A DNA stretch of 46,257 nt from JAGQRJ01 sp041402045 (GTDB lineage Bacteria > Planctomycetota > J058), in the NCBI GenBank assembly GCA_041402045.1, contig JAWKSZ010000069.1, positions 1-46,257 of the forward strand. Direction: 5' to 3'. The notes below the pieces were generated by a model. That model saw only the letters and a program-made list of their open reading frames with translations. It was not told the origin of the DNA and made no database searches. This document shows positions 15,774-24,659 of this stretch, piece after piece. A program made the position numbers and the translations under genes. Numbering within the stretch: position 1 is the first letter of the stretch; every line of letters starts with the position of its first letter.

Positions 15774-16787
15774 ATGTCCAGCGCACTGATCTGCCTCAAC
15801 TGCGGCAACGAGTTCGGCGCCGACTGCTGCGACGACCCCCGCCCTGCGGGGGGCGCGTCCCTCGGCGGCGGGCACCCGGTGCCGACGCTCGAGACCCCCG
15901 AGCTCCAGCCCCCGCCCCGGGTCGAGGAGCCGCCCCCCAAGCCGGAGGACGCCGGGATCTGGGTCGGCGCCGACGTCGTGCCCGAGGGCAGCTTCCGGAT
16001 TTCCTCGCTGGGCTACGGGCGCAGCGGGAAGACCACGTACCTGGGCATGCTCTACTTCCTCCTGACCCAGGGGCGCTTCCCCGGGTATCGCTTCGCCTGG
16101 AGCGACTCGCTGCGCGAGCTGGAGACGATCCGCGCCCAGCTCTTCCGCGCTCCGCAGCAGGGCGGTCCGGCCTTCCCTCCGCGCACCGACGTGGACAAGA
16201 CCGTGTTCCTGCACCTCGGCCTGCGGCGCTGGGCCGACCAGCGCTACTGCGACGTCTACTTCCCCGAGTTCTCGGGGGAGGACGTGGCGCGGGTGTGGTC
16301 CGAGGGCAGCTACCCCCCGAACCTGCAGTTCCTGCGCGAGTTCAACGGCTACATGGTGTTCGTCGACTGCTCGGCGACCTCGGCCCTCGACACCGGGCGC
16401 TACCTGAGCCTGATCTCGGGGCTGCTCGAGCTCAAGGGCGGGCTGCGCCTGGAGGCGCCGGTGGCGGTGCTGCTCTCCAAGTGGGACCTGGTCGAGGGCC
16501 AGGGCCTCAGCCCCGAGGAGTTCTTCCGCCGGCGGTTCGGCGGGCTCTACGAGGCCTGGCGCGGACAGTGCAAGGCCCTCGAGGTGTTCGGCGTGTCCTC
16601 GGTGGGCTCGGTGCGCGAGCTGACGGGCCACGACGGACTCCCGCTCAAGAAGGACGGCGAGGTGCTGCGGGTGCCGGCCCCCGAGCGCGAGGCGCTCCCG
16701 GAGAACGAGGCCTGCTTCCACTACCGCCCGCGCAACGTGTCGCGCCCGCTGCTGTGGCTGCTCGACCAGCTGGGAGGCCGCGCGTGA
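15774..16787 (+). CDS. GTPase with N-terminal zinc ribbon (double-GTPase system, partner A)
   Basis: A 337-residue P-loop GTPase. The N-terminus has Cys7, Cys10, Cys18 and Cys19, a probable short metal-binding ribbon, then a Pro-rich linker. Walker A is GYGRSGKTT at 80-88. The switch II/Walker B position reads FPEFSGED, and SKWD at 235-238 serves as the guanine-specificity NKxD motif. The same PE-x2-GE and TKWD/SKWD motifs occur in the next gene. Tandem, overlapping GTPases followed by a large partner match the predicted 'double-GTPase' conflict systems known from comparative genomics. The TGA overlaps the GTG of partner B. The biochemical role is unproven; defence or signalling is inferred. 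Confidence 0.78.
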   Translation: MSSALICLNCGNEFGADCCDDPRPAGGASLGGGHPVPTLETPELQPPPRVEEPPPKPEDAGIWVGADVVPEGSFRISSLGYGRSGKTTYLGMLYFLLTQGRFPGYRFAWSDSLRELETIRAQLFRAPQQGGPAFPPRTDVDKTVFLHLGLRRWADQRYCDVYFPEFSGEDVARVWSEGSYPPNLQFLREFNGYMVFVDCSATSALDTGRYLSLISGLLELKGGLRLEAPVAVLLSKWDLVEGQGLSPEEFFRRRFGGLYEAWRGQCKALEVFGVSSVGSVRELTGHDGLPLKKDGEVLRVPAPEREALPENEACFHYRPRNVSRPLLWLLDQLGGRA

Positions 16788-17506
16788 AGGTGGGGAGCCT
16801 GGGCTTCGCCGGGTCGGGCAAGACGACTTACCTCGGCGCGCTGACCCTCAGCCTGCTCCAGGGCGACAGCACGTCGGACCTGGTGCTGTTCAACTTCGAC
16901 GGCGTGGACACGACCCGCGACCTGACCCAGTTCGCCGACCAGATCCAGAAGGGCTACTGGCCCGCGCGGACCCAGGCGAGCAAGGTCAGCGAGTACACCC
17001 TGCGCCTGCGCCGGGGGGAGACGGTGTTCTCGCTGAGGATCCCCGAGCTCCCGGGCGAGCTGCTCGAGGCGGTGTGGCGCACCGACCACATTCCCCCTCA
17101 GCTCGCGTTCCTGAGCGACTACGACGCCTACCTGCTCCTGATCGACCCGCTGCAGCCGGACCTCGACGGAGCGCTGGCGCGGCACGTGCACCTGCTGCAG
17201 GGGATCAAGCGCGCCAAGGGCCTGGCGCGGGCCGACCTCGCGCCCACCCCGCTGGCGGTGGTGTTCACCAAGTGGGACGCGCTGGCCGACGAGGACCGCG
17301 CGCTGGGCGCCGAGGGCTTCGCCCAGGAGGTGCTGCCCCTGCTCACGGACTTCGTGACCAGCAACTTCGCGCGGCACCGCTTCTTCGCGATCTCGGCGGT
17401 CGGCGCCGTGGACGCCGCCGGGAGCCCGCTGCTCCAGGACGAGCGGATCCGCCCCGTGGGGATCTTCGAGCCCCTGGAGTGGCTCGCCGCAGGGAACGCC
17501 CGCTAG
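16784..17506 (+). CDS. GTPase (double-GTPase system, partner B)
   Basis: A compact 240-residue GTPase, essentially one G domain. Walker A is GFAGSGKTT at 7-15, only six residues from the start. The switch II region reads IPELPGELL (87-92 equals the PEFSGE of partner A), and the specificity motif is FTKWDA (162-165). The late FFAISAVGAVD fits the G5 SA motif. The start is GTG overlapping the partner A stop (GTGA), so the two GTPases are made together and may dimerise; that is inference. The stop is one base before the GTG of the third gene, giving a three-gene operon. No membrane segment is seen. Confidence 0.78.
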   Translation: MKVGSLGFAGSGKTTYLGALTLSLLQGDSTSDLVLFNFDGVDTTRDLTQFADQIQKGYWPARTQASKVSEYTLRLRRGETVFSLRIPELPGELLEAVWRTDHIPPQLAFLSDYDAYLLLIDPLQPDLDGALARHVHLLQGIKRAKGLARADLAPTPLAVVFTKWDALADEDRALGAEGFAQEVLPLLTDFVTSNFARHRFFAISAVGAVDAAGSPLLQDERIRPVGIFEPLEWLAAGNAR

Positions 17507-17507
17507 G

Positions 17508-20200
17508 GTGACCGCCCTCGAGCGAGCGGCGCGGGTCGTCCACCGCTACTGCGGGCGGCAGCACGGCGGGCACTGCGAGGTCGCGCGCAGCGAGGCCCTG
17601 GACGCGCTGGTCGAGCCCCTGGTCCACCGCCGCAGCGACCTCGCGGGGGAGGACCTCGGGCACCCCGTCCCGCCCTACTTCAGCGGCTACCCGCTCCCCG
17701 ACGGGCGCTACGCCTTCGCCCGCACCCGCTACCTCGAGGACGCCGACTGCCTGGGCGCGGTGCGCACCGAGAGCCTGCTGCTCGCGCCCGCGCAGCAGCG
17801 CCAGCTGCCCCACCCGCTCTGCCTGCGCGCGAGCTTCGACGAGCCGCCGGACCTCGGCCCCGAGCTGGAGGCGATCCGCGGCGGCGCAGGCCCCCAGCCC
17901 CTGCCGGCCCGCGACCTCGACCCCCTGACCGAGGACGCCGGGTTCCCCGCACTGCTCGCGCTGCCCGACACCCTGCTCGTCCCCCTGCTCCACGCCTGTG
18001 GTGCGGGTCGACGCCGCTGGCGCTGATCGACGGGACCCCGAGCTCCTGGCGGAGCTCCTGCGCCTGGCCCCGAACCCTGGGGCTTCGGGCTGTGCCTTGA
18101 GCGCTCAGCCACCGCGACTGGGCCGACTCGAAGCCGTGCCCGCCGAGGCCGCCGAGCGCGTGGTGCTCCGCGCGGCGCGAAGAGGGACCTGGCGGTGGTC
18201 GATCCACGCAGGCGCTCGCCCCAGGAGTCGCGCCCTCGGAGCTCGAGGCCTGGGTCCACGCGGCTGCCGCGCGCCGGCGAGCAGCGCGAGCTGCTCGCCC
18301 TCGTGGCCCGCGCGCGCGAGTCAGCGCCTACGCCGTGCCCGCCGACCTCGCCGCGCAGCGCCGGTTCGAGGAGGCTCGCGGCGAAGTCCCGGAGCCCCGA
18401 CGAGGTGATCGAGCACGTGAACCACCTCAAGGTGCGCGGCCTTCGCCTCGAGCTCGCCGCGGCCTTCGCCCCGCTCCTGGGGTCCGCCCCGAGGGCCGCG
18501 CGGGGTTCACCCTCAACGTGCTGCGCAACGGCTGGCTCCCGACAGGCGCCGGCGACGCCGCGGCCGAGAGCGCCCTGGGCGGCCTCTGGAGCAAGCCGGA
18601 GGAGGGCGCGGCCGCGCGATCTGGCCTTCTCCAGGCGGCCGACGCGCGCTACCCCCGCGCGCGCGCCCGGGCCTGGTCGCGGTCGGCGCGCGCCTCGCCG
18701 CCGAGGAGCCCTCGCCGGAAAGCGCGAGGACGACGCCTGGCGCGAGCTGGCCGAGCAGGCGCTGGAGGTCGCCCGGCCCAGGTCGCGCGCGCCCTCGCCG
18801 CTCGCGCCCCCTGGCTGAGCCAATCCGAGCTGGACCGGCTCCTGTCCCACGCAGCCCGGCGCGAGCTCCCGAGCGGCCTGGCTGGACCACGGTCGACGCC
18901 CGCCGCGCGCACCGCGCCGGCGACCTTCGCGTCCGCGGTGCGCCGCCGCGGCGGGCGCGCTCGGCGCGCCGCCCGGAGCTCAGGCGCCGGGTCGCGGCCC
19001 AGGGAGAGCAGGACCCCTCCTGGTCGGCGAGCGACCGCGGCCCTGGGGCTGGGCAGGCTCGGCCCCCTCCCTGCGCGGGCTGAGCCCGGCCGCGGGCTCG
19101 ACGGCGAGGGTCCTCCGCAGGCGGATCGACGGCGTCGACGCTGGGACCAGGGCGGCGGGCGCGCCTGGCCCACCTGGCGAGCCCGCGCCGCGGCGGCCCG
19201 AAGCCGCGCCTCGCTGGCCCACGAGCACGGCCTGCCTGTTCCGCGCTCAGGGCGCGCGGCCACGGCTCGCGGAGCTGGCGCGGCGCAAGGCGGCGGCCGG
19301 CGCGCCCTTGCTCCAGGCCCTCGACGCCCTCGCGGGTCCGACCGCCGGCGACGGCGCGCGGCCTGGGTCGCCGTGTCCGAGGCGCTGAGCGCCTGCCTCG
19401 ACGACGCCCTCGCCGCGCGCCTCCCCGCTCCCGCGTGGTCCCTGGGCCTCGACGCCCTCGCCCCTCGGGTCCCGGCGCCGCCCGTTTCCCCGGGGCCCTT
19501 GGCCAACCGGCTGGAGCAGGTCGCCGCCGCCGCCGCCGCGAGGCGTCGAGGCCCCCAGCGACCCGGCGCCCGCGAGCGCGCCCTGGCTCGCCTGGGCCCT
19601 GGCGGACCTGGACGCCCCTCCGGGCGCTAGGTCCGCGCCGCGGCGCAGGGTGGCACGGCCTCGCGGCCGGCCCCGCCCGCGAGCGCCTGCCGCGCGCGGC
19701 GGAACCGCGCCGCGGCGCCCGGGTCGACGCCGCCGACCTGGAGGACCTGGCCGCCGGACCTCAGCTCCCCGCCTGAACCGCGCACGCCCTGGCCCCGCGC
19801 CGCCTCGGCGGCCCCGAAGCGATCCCGAGGGGCGCCCGGAGCGCCTGGCCCGCGCCGCCGCCGACGGCGCGCCGGACCCGGTGGACTCGGGTCGAGGCGC
19901 GCGGTGCGCAGGGCGCTCGACCCGGCGGACCTGCGCCTGCCCCGCGCCCCTCGGTCAGGCCCTGGACGCCCTCGAGGTCGGGTTCAGCATGCGGATCCAG
20001 ACCGGGCTCCAGCACTGCAGGCCCTCGCCGGCGGCGGCGACTCCGCCGCCCTGGCGGTGGCCCTGCGCGCGACCCTGGCCACACCAGGCGACCGCGAGCT
20101 GCGCGCGCCTGGCAGCCCGGGTCCAGGCCGCCCTCGCCAGTCCCCGGTCCTCGCCACCGCCGAGGTCGAGGAGGCGGTGCGCGCCCTCGCCGCGCGCTGA
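17508..20200 (+). pseudogene. GTPase-associated protein (GAP1-like), multiply frameshifted as assembled
   Basis: The first 172 codons read cleanly: YCGRQHGGHCEVARS, RRSDLAG, PPYFSGYPLPDGRYAFARTRY and AVRTESLLL. These fit the N-terminal domain of GTPase-associated protein 1, which accompanies double-GTPases. After about 17990 the coding sense jumps among all three frames (for example AELLRLAPN, then EQRELLALVARARE, then HVNHLKVRGLRLELAAAFAPLLG). It closes with ATAEVEEAVRALAAR before the TGA at 20198. The span would code roughly 900 residues, a normal length for such partners. Many small indels are needed, and the neighbouring trxB start is hit too, so poor local sequence is as likely as decay. 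The domain assignment rests on motif resemblance. Confidence 0.6.
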
Positions 20201-20209
20201 CGGGCGTCG

Positions 20210-20238
20210 TTGACCCTCCCCTTCCCCTGACGTATCCT
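20210..20238 (+). promoter_or_regulatory. Sigma-70-type promoter for trxB
   Basis: TTGACC (20210-20215) and TATCCT (20233-20238) are separated by exactly 17 bases and lie 38 bp before the candidate ATG of trxB. This is one of the better sigma-70 matches in this GC-rich window. Confidence 0.55.
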
Positions 20239-20276
20239 GCCAAGTCGCCGGGCAGCCCCCGGCAGCAGGCGCGATC

Positions 20277-21259
20277 ATGGGCGAGGTGCACCTGAGTCAC
20301 GATCATGGGCTCGGGCCCCGCCAGGGCTCACCGCCGCGATCTACGCGGCGCCAGGCCAACCTGACCTCGTGATCGAGGGCGACGTGAGCAGCAAGACCGA
20401 CCTCCCCGGCGGGCAGCTCATGCTCACCACCGAGGTCGAGAACTTCCCCGGCTTCCCCGAGGGGATCATGGGCCCCGAGCTCATGGGCCGCTTCCGCGAG
20501 CAGGCCGAGCGCTTCGGCGCGGTGTTCAAGCCCGGGCTCGTGACCCACGCCGACCTCAGCCAGCGCCCGTTCAAGCTCGAGGTGAACGACACCTACGGCG
20601 GCACGACCTATTCGGTCGAGAGCCACGCCCTGATCGTGGCCACCGGCGCCTCCGCCAAGTACATCGGCTTCGAGGGCGAGCAGGAGCAGCTCGGCAAGGG
20701 GGTGACGACCTGCGCCACCTGCGACGGGGCGTTCTTCCGCGGCAAGCACGTGGTCGTGGTCGGCGGCGGCGACTCGGCCATGGAGGAGGCCAACTTCCTC
20801 ACTCGCTTCGCGGACAAGGTCACCGTGATCCACCGCCGCACGACCTTCCGCGCGAGCAAGATCATGCTCGAGCGCGCCCAGCAGAACCCCAAGATCGAGT
20901 GGAAGCTGAACCGCGAGGTCGTGGGGGTCGTGCCCGGCCCCAAGTATCTCGAGGCGGTGAAGCTCCTGGGGACCTTCGAGGACGAGGGCCAGGAGGAGAC
21001 GCTCCCGATCGGCCCCGACGGCGGCCTGTTCATAGCGATCGGGCACAGCCCCAACAGCGCGATCTTCGGCGACCAGCTCGACCTGCACGACACGGGCTAC
21101 ATCAAGGTCGAGGGCGCGACCTCGCGCTGCAACGTCGAGGGCGTGTTCGTGGCCGGCGACATTCACGACAGCCACTACCGCCAGGCGATCACCGCGGCGG
21201 GCGCCGGCTGCAAGGCCGCGATCGACGCCGAGCGCTGGCTGGAGTCCAAGGACCTCTAA
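20277..21259 (+). CDS. trxB: Thioredoxin reductase (N-terminus frameshifted as assembled)
   Basis: An FAD/NADPH enzyme that reduces thioredoxin in the cytoplasm. From about 20369 the frame is intact: GGQLMLTTEVENFPGFPEGI (FAD domain), the redox site CATCDG, the NADPH Rossmann motif VVVVGGGDSAMEEA and the C-terminal FAD motif VEGVFVAGDIHD. Upstream, the expected N-terminal dinucleotide fold can be read only by switching frames: TIMGSGPA, then LTAAIYA, then NL, then LVIEG. Two to three indels therefore fall between about 20300 and 20370. Because trxB is normally important and the rest is perfect, these look like assembly errors continuing from the damaged gene before it. ATG 20277 is tentative. 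A good promoter lies at 20210-20238. Confidence 0.9.
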
Positions 21260-21296
21260 GGCTGTCCTCAGCCGCCGCGTCCGCCACAATGGGCGC

Positions 21297-23186
21297 GTGA
21301 CCCCCGAGACCCGCGACGCGCTGCTCGAGAAGGTGGGCCTGTTCCCCACCGGGCCCGGGGTCTACACCTTCCTCGACCGCAAGAGCAAGGTGATCTACGT
21401 CGGCAAGGCGAAGAACCTGCGCGCCCGGGTGCGCAGCTACCTCCGCGTCGAGGACGACGGGCGGCGCTTCTACCGCTTCCTGCTCGACGGGCTGGAGGAC
21501 GTGCAGGGCTTCGCGACCCACACCGAGAAGGAGGCGCTGCTCCTCGAGAACGCGCTGATCAAGCGCCACAAGCCGAAGTGGAACATCAAGCTCACCGACG
21601 ACAAGTCGTTCCTGCAGATCCTCCTGACCACGAACGACCGCTGGCCGCGCACGCGGCTGGTGCGGGTCACCTCGCGCCAGGCCAAGCGCAAGGGCGAGGT
21701 GTTCGGGCCCTACGCCAGCTCCCGCGCGGTGCGCGAGACCCTGCGCCACGTGAAGCGCTACTTCCCCCTGCGCACGTGCAGCGACGCCGAGCTCAAGAAC
21801 CGCACCCGGCCGTGTATCGAGCACGAAATGGGGCGCTGCGTGGCGCCCTGCGTGGGCCTGGTCACGGACGAGCGCTACGGCGAGCTCGTGGGCGAGGTGC
21901 GCCTGTTCCTCAAGGGCAAGAACGAGACCCTGCTCCCCCGGCTGCGCGAGCGCATGCTCGAGCACTCCCAGGCCCTGCGCTACGAGCAGGCGGGGCGGGT
22001 GCGCGATCAGATCCAGGCGATCGAGCGCACCCTCGAGCAGCAGCGGGTGGCGCGCGAGGGCGGCGGCGACCGCGACGTGCTCGGCGTCGCCGCCCGGGAC
22101 GGGCTGCTCGTGGTCCAGATCCTCCAGGTCCGCGACGGGCAGCTCACCGAGCCGCGGAGCCACGAGCTGCGCACGCTGCTCGCGCCGGAGGAGGGGCTGA
22201 ACGCGTTCCTCGGGCAGTACTACCACGGCGAGCGCTACGTCCCCGAGGAGGTCCTGCTCCCGTTCGAGGTCGCCGACCAGGCGCTGCTGGAGGAGGTGCT
22301 CAGCGAGCGCAGAGGGAGCCGGGTGCGGGTGACCCACGCCGTGCGCGGCCAGCGCCGCAGCCAGCTCGAGCTGGCCCAGAAGAACGCGGCCCTGGCCCTG
22401 GCCACCGGCGAGGAGCGCCACGAGCTGACCGAGGAGGTCCTGCGCGGGCTCCAGACCCAGCTCCAGCTCGCGCGGGCCCCGCGCTCGATCGAGTGCTTCG
22501 ACATCTCCACGATCCAGGGCCAGTTCCAGGTGGCGTCCAAGGTCCGCTTCGACGACGGGCAGCCCGCGCCTCAGGCCTACCGCACCTACCGCGTGCGCAC
22601 CGTCGAGGGCCAGGACGACTTCGCCTCCATGGAGGAGGTGATCGGGCGGCGCCTGCGCTCGGGCCTGGCCCAGGGCGACCTCCCGAACCTGATCGTCGTC
22701 GACGGCGGCCCCTCGCAGCTCGCCCGCGCGCTGGTCGCCGCGCGGGAGGCGGGGGTCGACCCCGGCGTGGTCGAGTTCGTGGGCCTGGCCAAGGCCCGCG
22801 CCGAGCGCCTGCCGCTCGCGGGCCGGGCCCGCGGGCCGAAGTTCGAGCGCGTGCACCGCCCCGAGGGCGGCGAGCCGATCGTGCTCCCGCCAGCGTCCCT
22901 CGAGTGTCGGTTCCTGGCGCGGGTGCGCGACGCCGCGCACCGCACGGCGATCCGCTTCCACCGCGAGCTGCGGCGCAAGAGCGCGCTGCGCTCGGGGCTG
23001 GAGGAGGTGCCCGGGGTGGGCAAGAAGCGCCGCGAGCAGCTGCTCAAGCGCTTCGGCAGCCTGCGCGGGATCCGCGCCGCGAGCCTCGCCGAGCTGGAGG
23101 AGGTCGTGCCGGCCAAGGTCGCGGCCTCGCTCCAGGCGTTCCTCAGCGAGCCCGCCGCCGACGAGGCCCCCGCCGCTAGCGAGTGA
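21297..23186 (+). CDS. uvrC: UvrABC system protein C (excinuclease subunit)
   Basis: A full-length 629-residue UvrC, the nuclease that makes both incisions in nucleotide excision repair. It has an N-terminal GIY-YIG domain (GPGVYTFLDR, VIYVGKAKNLRARV) and a Cys-rich segment (CSDAELKNRTRPCIEHEMGRCVAPC in context). A UVR/coiled-coil UvrB-binding motif lies near 200-235. The RNase H-like 5' nuclease follows, with ECFDISTIQG and VVDGGPSQL. A helix-hairpin-helix tail (EEVPGVGKKRREQLLKRFGS) closes the protein. The usual DISH is DIST here; the catalytic Asp is kept. GTG 21297 is the family-consistent start, 37 nt after trxB. Lone uvrC away from uvrA and uvrB is common. Confidence 0.96.
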   Translation: MTPETRDALLEKVGLFPTGPGVYTFLDRKSKVIYVGKAKNLRARVRSYLRVEDDGRRFYRFLLDGLEDVQGFATHTEKEALLLENALIKRHKPKWNIKLTDDKSFLQILLTTNDRWPRTRLVRVTSRQAKRKGEVFGPYASSRAVRETLRHVKRYFPLRTCSDAELKNRTRPCIEHEMGRCVAPCVGLVTDERYGELVGEVRLFLKGKNETLLPRLRERMLEHSQALRYEQAGRVRDQIQAIERTLEQQRVAREGGGDRDVLGVAARDGLLVVQILQVRDGQLTEPRSHELRTLLAPEEGLNAFLGQYYHGERYVPEEVLLPFEVADQALLEEVLSERRGSRVRVTHAVRGQRRSQLELAQKNAALALATGEERHELTEEVLRGLQTQLQLARAPRSIECFDISTIQGQFQVASKVRFDDGQPAPQAYRTYRVRTVEGQDDFASMEEVIGRRLRSGLAQGDLPNLIVVDGGPSQLARALVAAREAGVDPGVVEFVGLAKARAERLPLAGRARGPKFERVHRPEGGEPIVLPPASLECRFLARVRDAAHRTAIRFHRELRRKSALRSGLEEVPGVGKKRREQLLKRFGSLRGIRAASLAELEEVVPAKVAASLQAFLSEPAADEAPAASE

Positions 23187-23249
23187 CGCGCCGACCGCGC
23201 TGGCTGACGGCGAGTCCTGGGGTTACGGTCAGGGGCCCTGGGAGGCGCC

Positions 23250-24524
23250 ATGAGCGTTGAGCACCTGGTCAACAGCTGGATCACCACCGCCTACGAGCGG
23301 GGGGCCAGCGACCTGCACATCGAGCCGCACACCAAGGACCGGGTGCGGGTGCGCATGCGCGTGGACGGCCAGCTGCGCCAGCTGGAGACCGCCGACGACC
23401 CGCGCAAGATCATGGCCCGGATCAAGGTCATGGCGGAGCTGGACGTCAACGAGAAGGACAAGCCCCTCGACGGGCGCATCAACTTCGGCCAGCGCGGGGG
23501 GAGCATTCCGCACCTCGACCTGCGCGTGAGCACGACCCCCTGCCTCGGCGGGGAGAAGATCGTGATGCGCCTGATCGACAACCGCAAGCTCTCGCTCAAG
23601 CTCGAGAGCCTGGGCTTCACCAACGCGATGCTCAAGAAGTACAAGCCCGCGGTGGAGTCACCCCACGGGCTGATCCTGCACGTGGGCCCCACCGGCAGCG
23701 GCAAGACCACGAGCCTCTACGCGCTGCTCAAGACGATCCACAAGACCGAGCTGAGCATCACCACCGTCGAGGACCCCGTCGAATACGACGTGCAGGGGAT
23801 CACCCAGACCAACGTCGACCACGAGCAAGGCCTGACCTTCCCCCTCGTGCTGCGGGCCATGCTGCGCCAGGACCCGGACGTGATCATGGTCGGCGAGATC
23901 CGTGACGCCGAGACCGCCGAGATCGCGACCGAGGCGGCCATGACCGGGCACCTCGTGCTCTCGACCCTGCACACCAACGACTCCGTCGGCACCGTGGTCC
24001 GGCTCATGGACATGGGGATCGCCCCCTACTGCATCGCCTACGCCATGCGCTGCGTGGTCAGCCAGCGCTTCGCGGCCAAGCTCTGCCAGGGCTGCAAGCG
24101 CTCGTCCCAGCCGCCGGAGCACATTCGCCGGATCCTGGGCGAGAACCGCCCGATCTATCAGGCGCCCGGCTGCACGACCTGCGGCCGCGCCGGGACCAAG
24201 GGCCGGATCCCGATCTTCGAGTTCCTCCCCAACAGCGCGGCGCTGCGCCAGGCGATCTACGCCGGCGCGACCCCCGACGCCCTGCAGGAGGTGGCCAAGA
24301 AGAACGGGCTGATCTCCATGTGGGACGACGCCCGGGACAAGGTGCATACGGGGCAGGTCTCCATCGAGGAGGCGCTGCGGGTGGTCAAGGGCGTGCGCGA
24401 TCCCACGCAGCTCCTCAAGGCCGCGGCGCGCCGGGTGAGCGTCCCCAAGGGCGGGGCCAGGCGCCCCGGCCCGCCCACCGCGACCATGCGCCGGCCCCCC
24501 GCCCCGCGCCGTCCGGCGCGGTAG
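23250..24524 (+). CDS. GspE/PilB-type secretion or pilus ATPase (short form)
   Basis: A 424-residue hexameric motor ATPase of type II secretion or type IV pili. N2E domain signatures are ASDLHIEPH and RVRMRVDG; Walker A is GPTGSGKTT near 146-154; the Asp box is TVEDPVEYD; Walker B is DPDVIMVGEIRD; the His box is MTGHLVLSTLHTND. A tetra-Cys zinc module follows (CQGC about 279, CTTC about 308), which is characteristic of GspE/PilB and absent from PilT. The N1E domain that docks the inner-membrane platform is missing, and the tail is Arg/Pro-rich. No pilin or platform gene lies nearby, so the partner is unknown. The ATG follows GGAGGC. Confidence 0.88.
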   Translation: MSVEHLVNSWITTAYERGASDLHIEPHTKDRVRVRMRVDGQLRQLETADDPRKIMARIKVMAELDVNEKDKPLDGRINFGQRGGSIPHLDLRVSTTPCLGGEKIVMRLIDNRKLSLKLESLGFTNAMLKKYKPAVESPHGLILHVGPTGSGKTTSLYALLKTIHKTELSITTVEDPVEYDVQGITQTNVDHEQGLTFPLVLRAMLRQDPDVIMVGEIRDAETAEIATEAAMTGHLVLSTLHTNDSVGTVVRLMDMGIAPYCIAYAMRCVVSQRFAAKLCQGCKRSSQPPEHIRRILGENRPIYQAPGCTTCGRAGTKGRIPIFEFLPNSAALRQAIYAGATPDALQEVAKKNGLISMWDDARDKVHTGQVSIEEALRVVKGVRDPTQLLKAAARRVSVPKGGARRPGPPTATMRRPPAPRRPAR

Positions 24525-24621
24525 GCTCCGTCCGCAACCAGGGGTCGTGCTCGCGCTGGTCGCCGACCCCGCGCGGGCAGGGTTTACAGCGTCACCTTGG
24601 GGAATTAGCGTTGCTCGACAC

Positions 24622-24645
24622 GGTCGACGGCGCAGCGCGTCGACC
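24622..24645 (+). promoter_or_regulatory. Hairpin in alaS leader
   Basis: GGTCGACG (24622-24629) and CGTCGACC (24638-24645) pair perfectly across an 8-nt loop, ending a few bases before the AGGAGG ribosome site of alaS. It could modulate translation initiation. I see no T-box features. Confidence 0.4.
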
Positions 24646-24659
24646 CCCCAGGAGGACCC

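Noticed and set aside
24583..24611. Sigma-70 promoter TTTACA with 17-bp spacer before alaS
   Set aside because: The -10 position (TAGCGT) matches only three of six bases.
24541..24659. T-box or other riboswitch before alaS
   Set aside because: Only one 8-bp hairpin is seen; there is no specifier loop, no TGG-type T-box sequence and no terminator/antiterminator pair.
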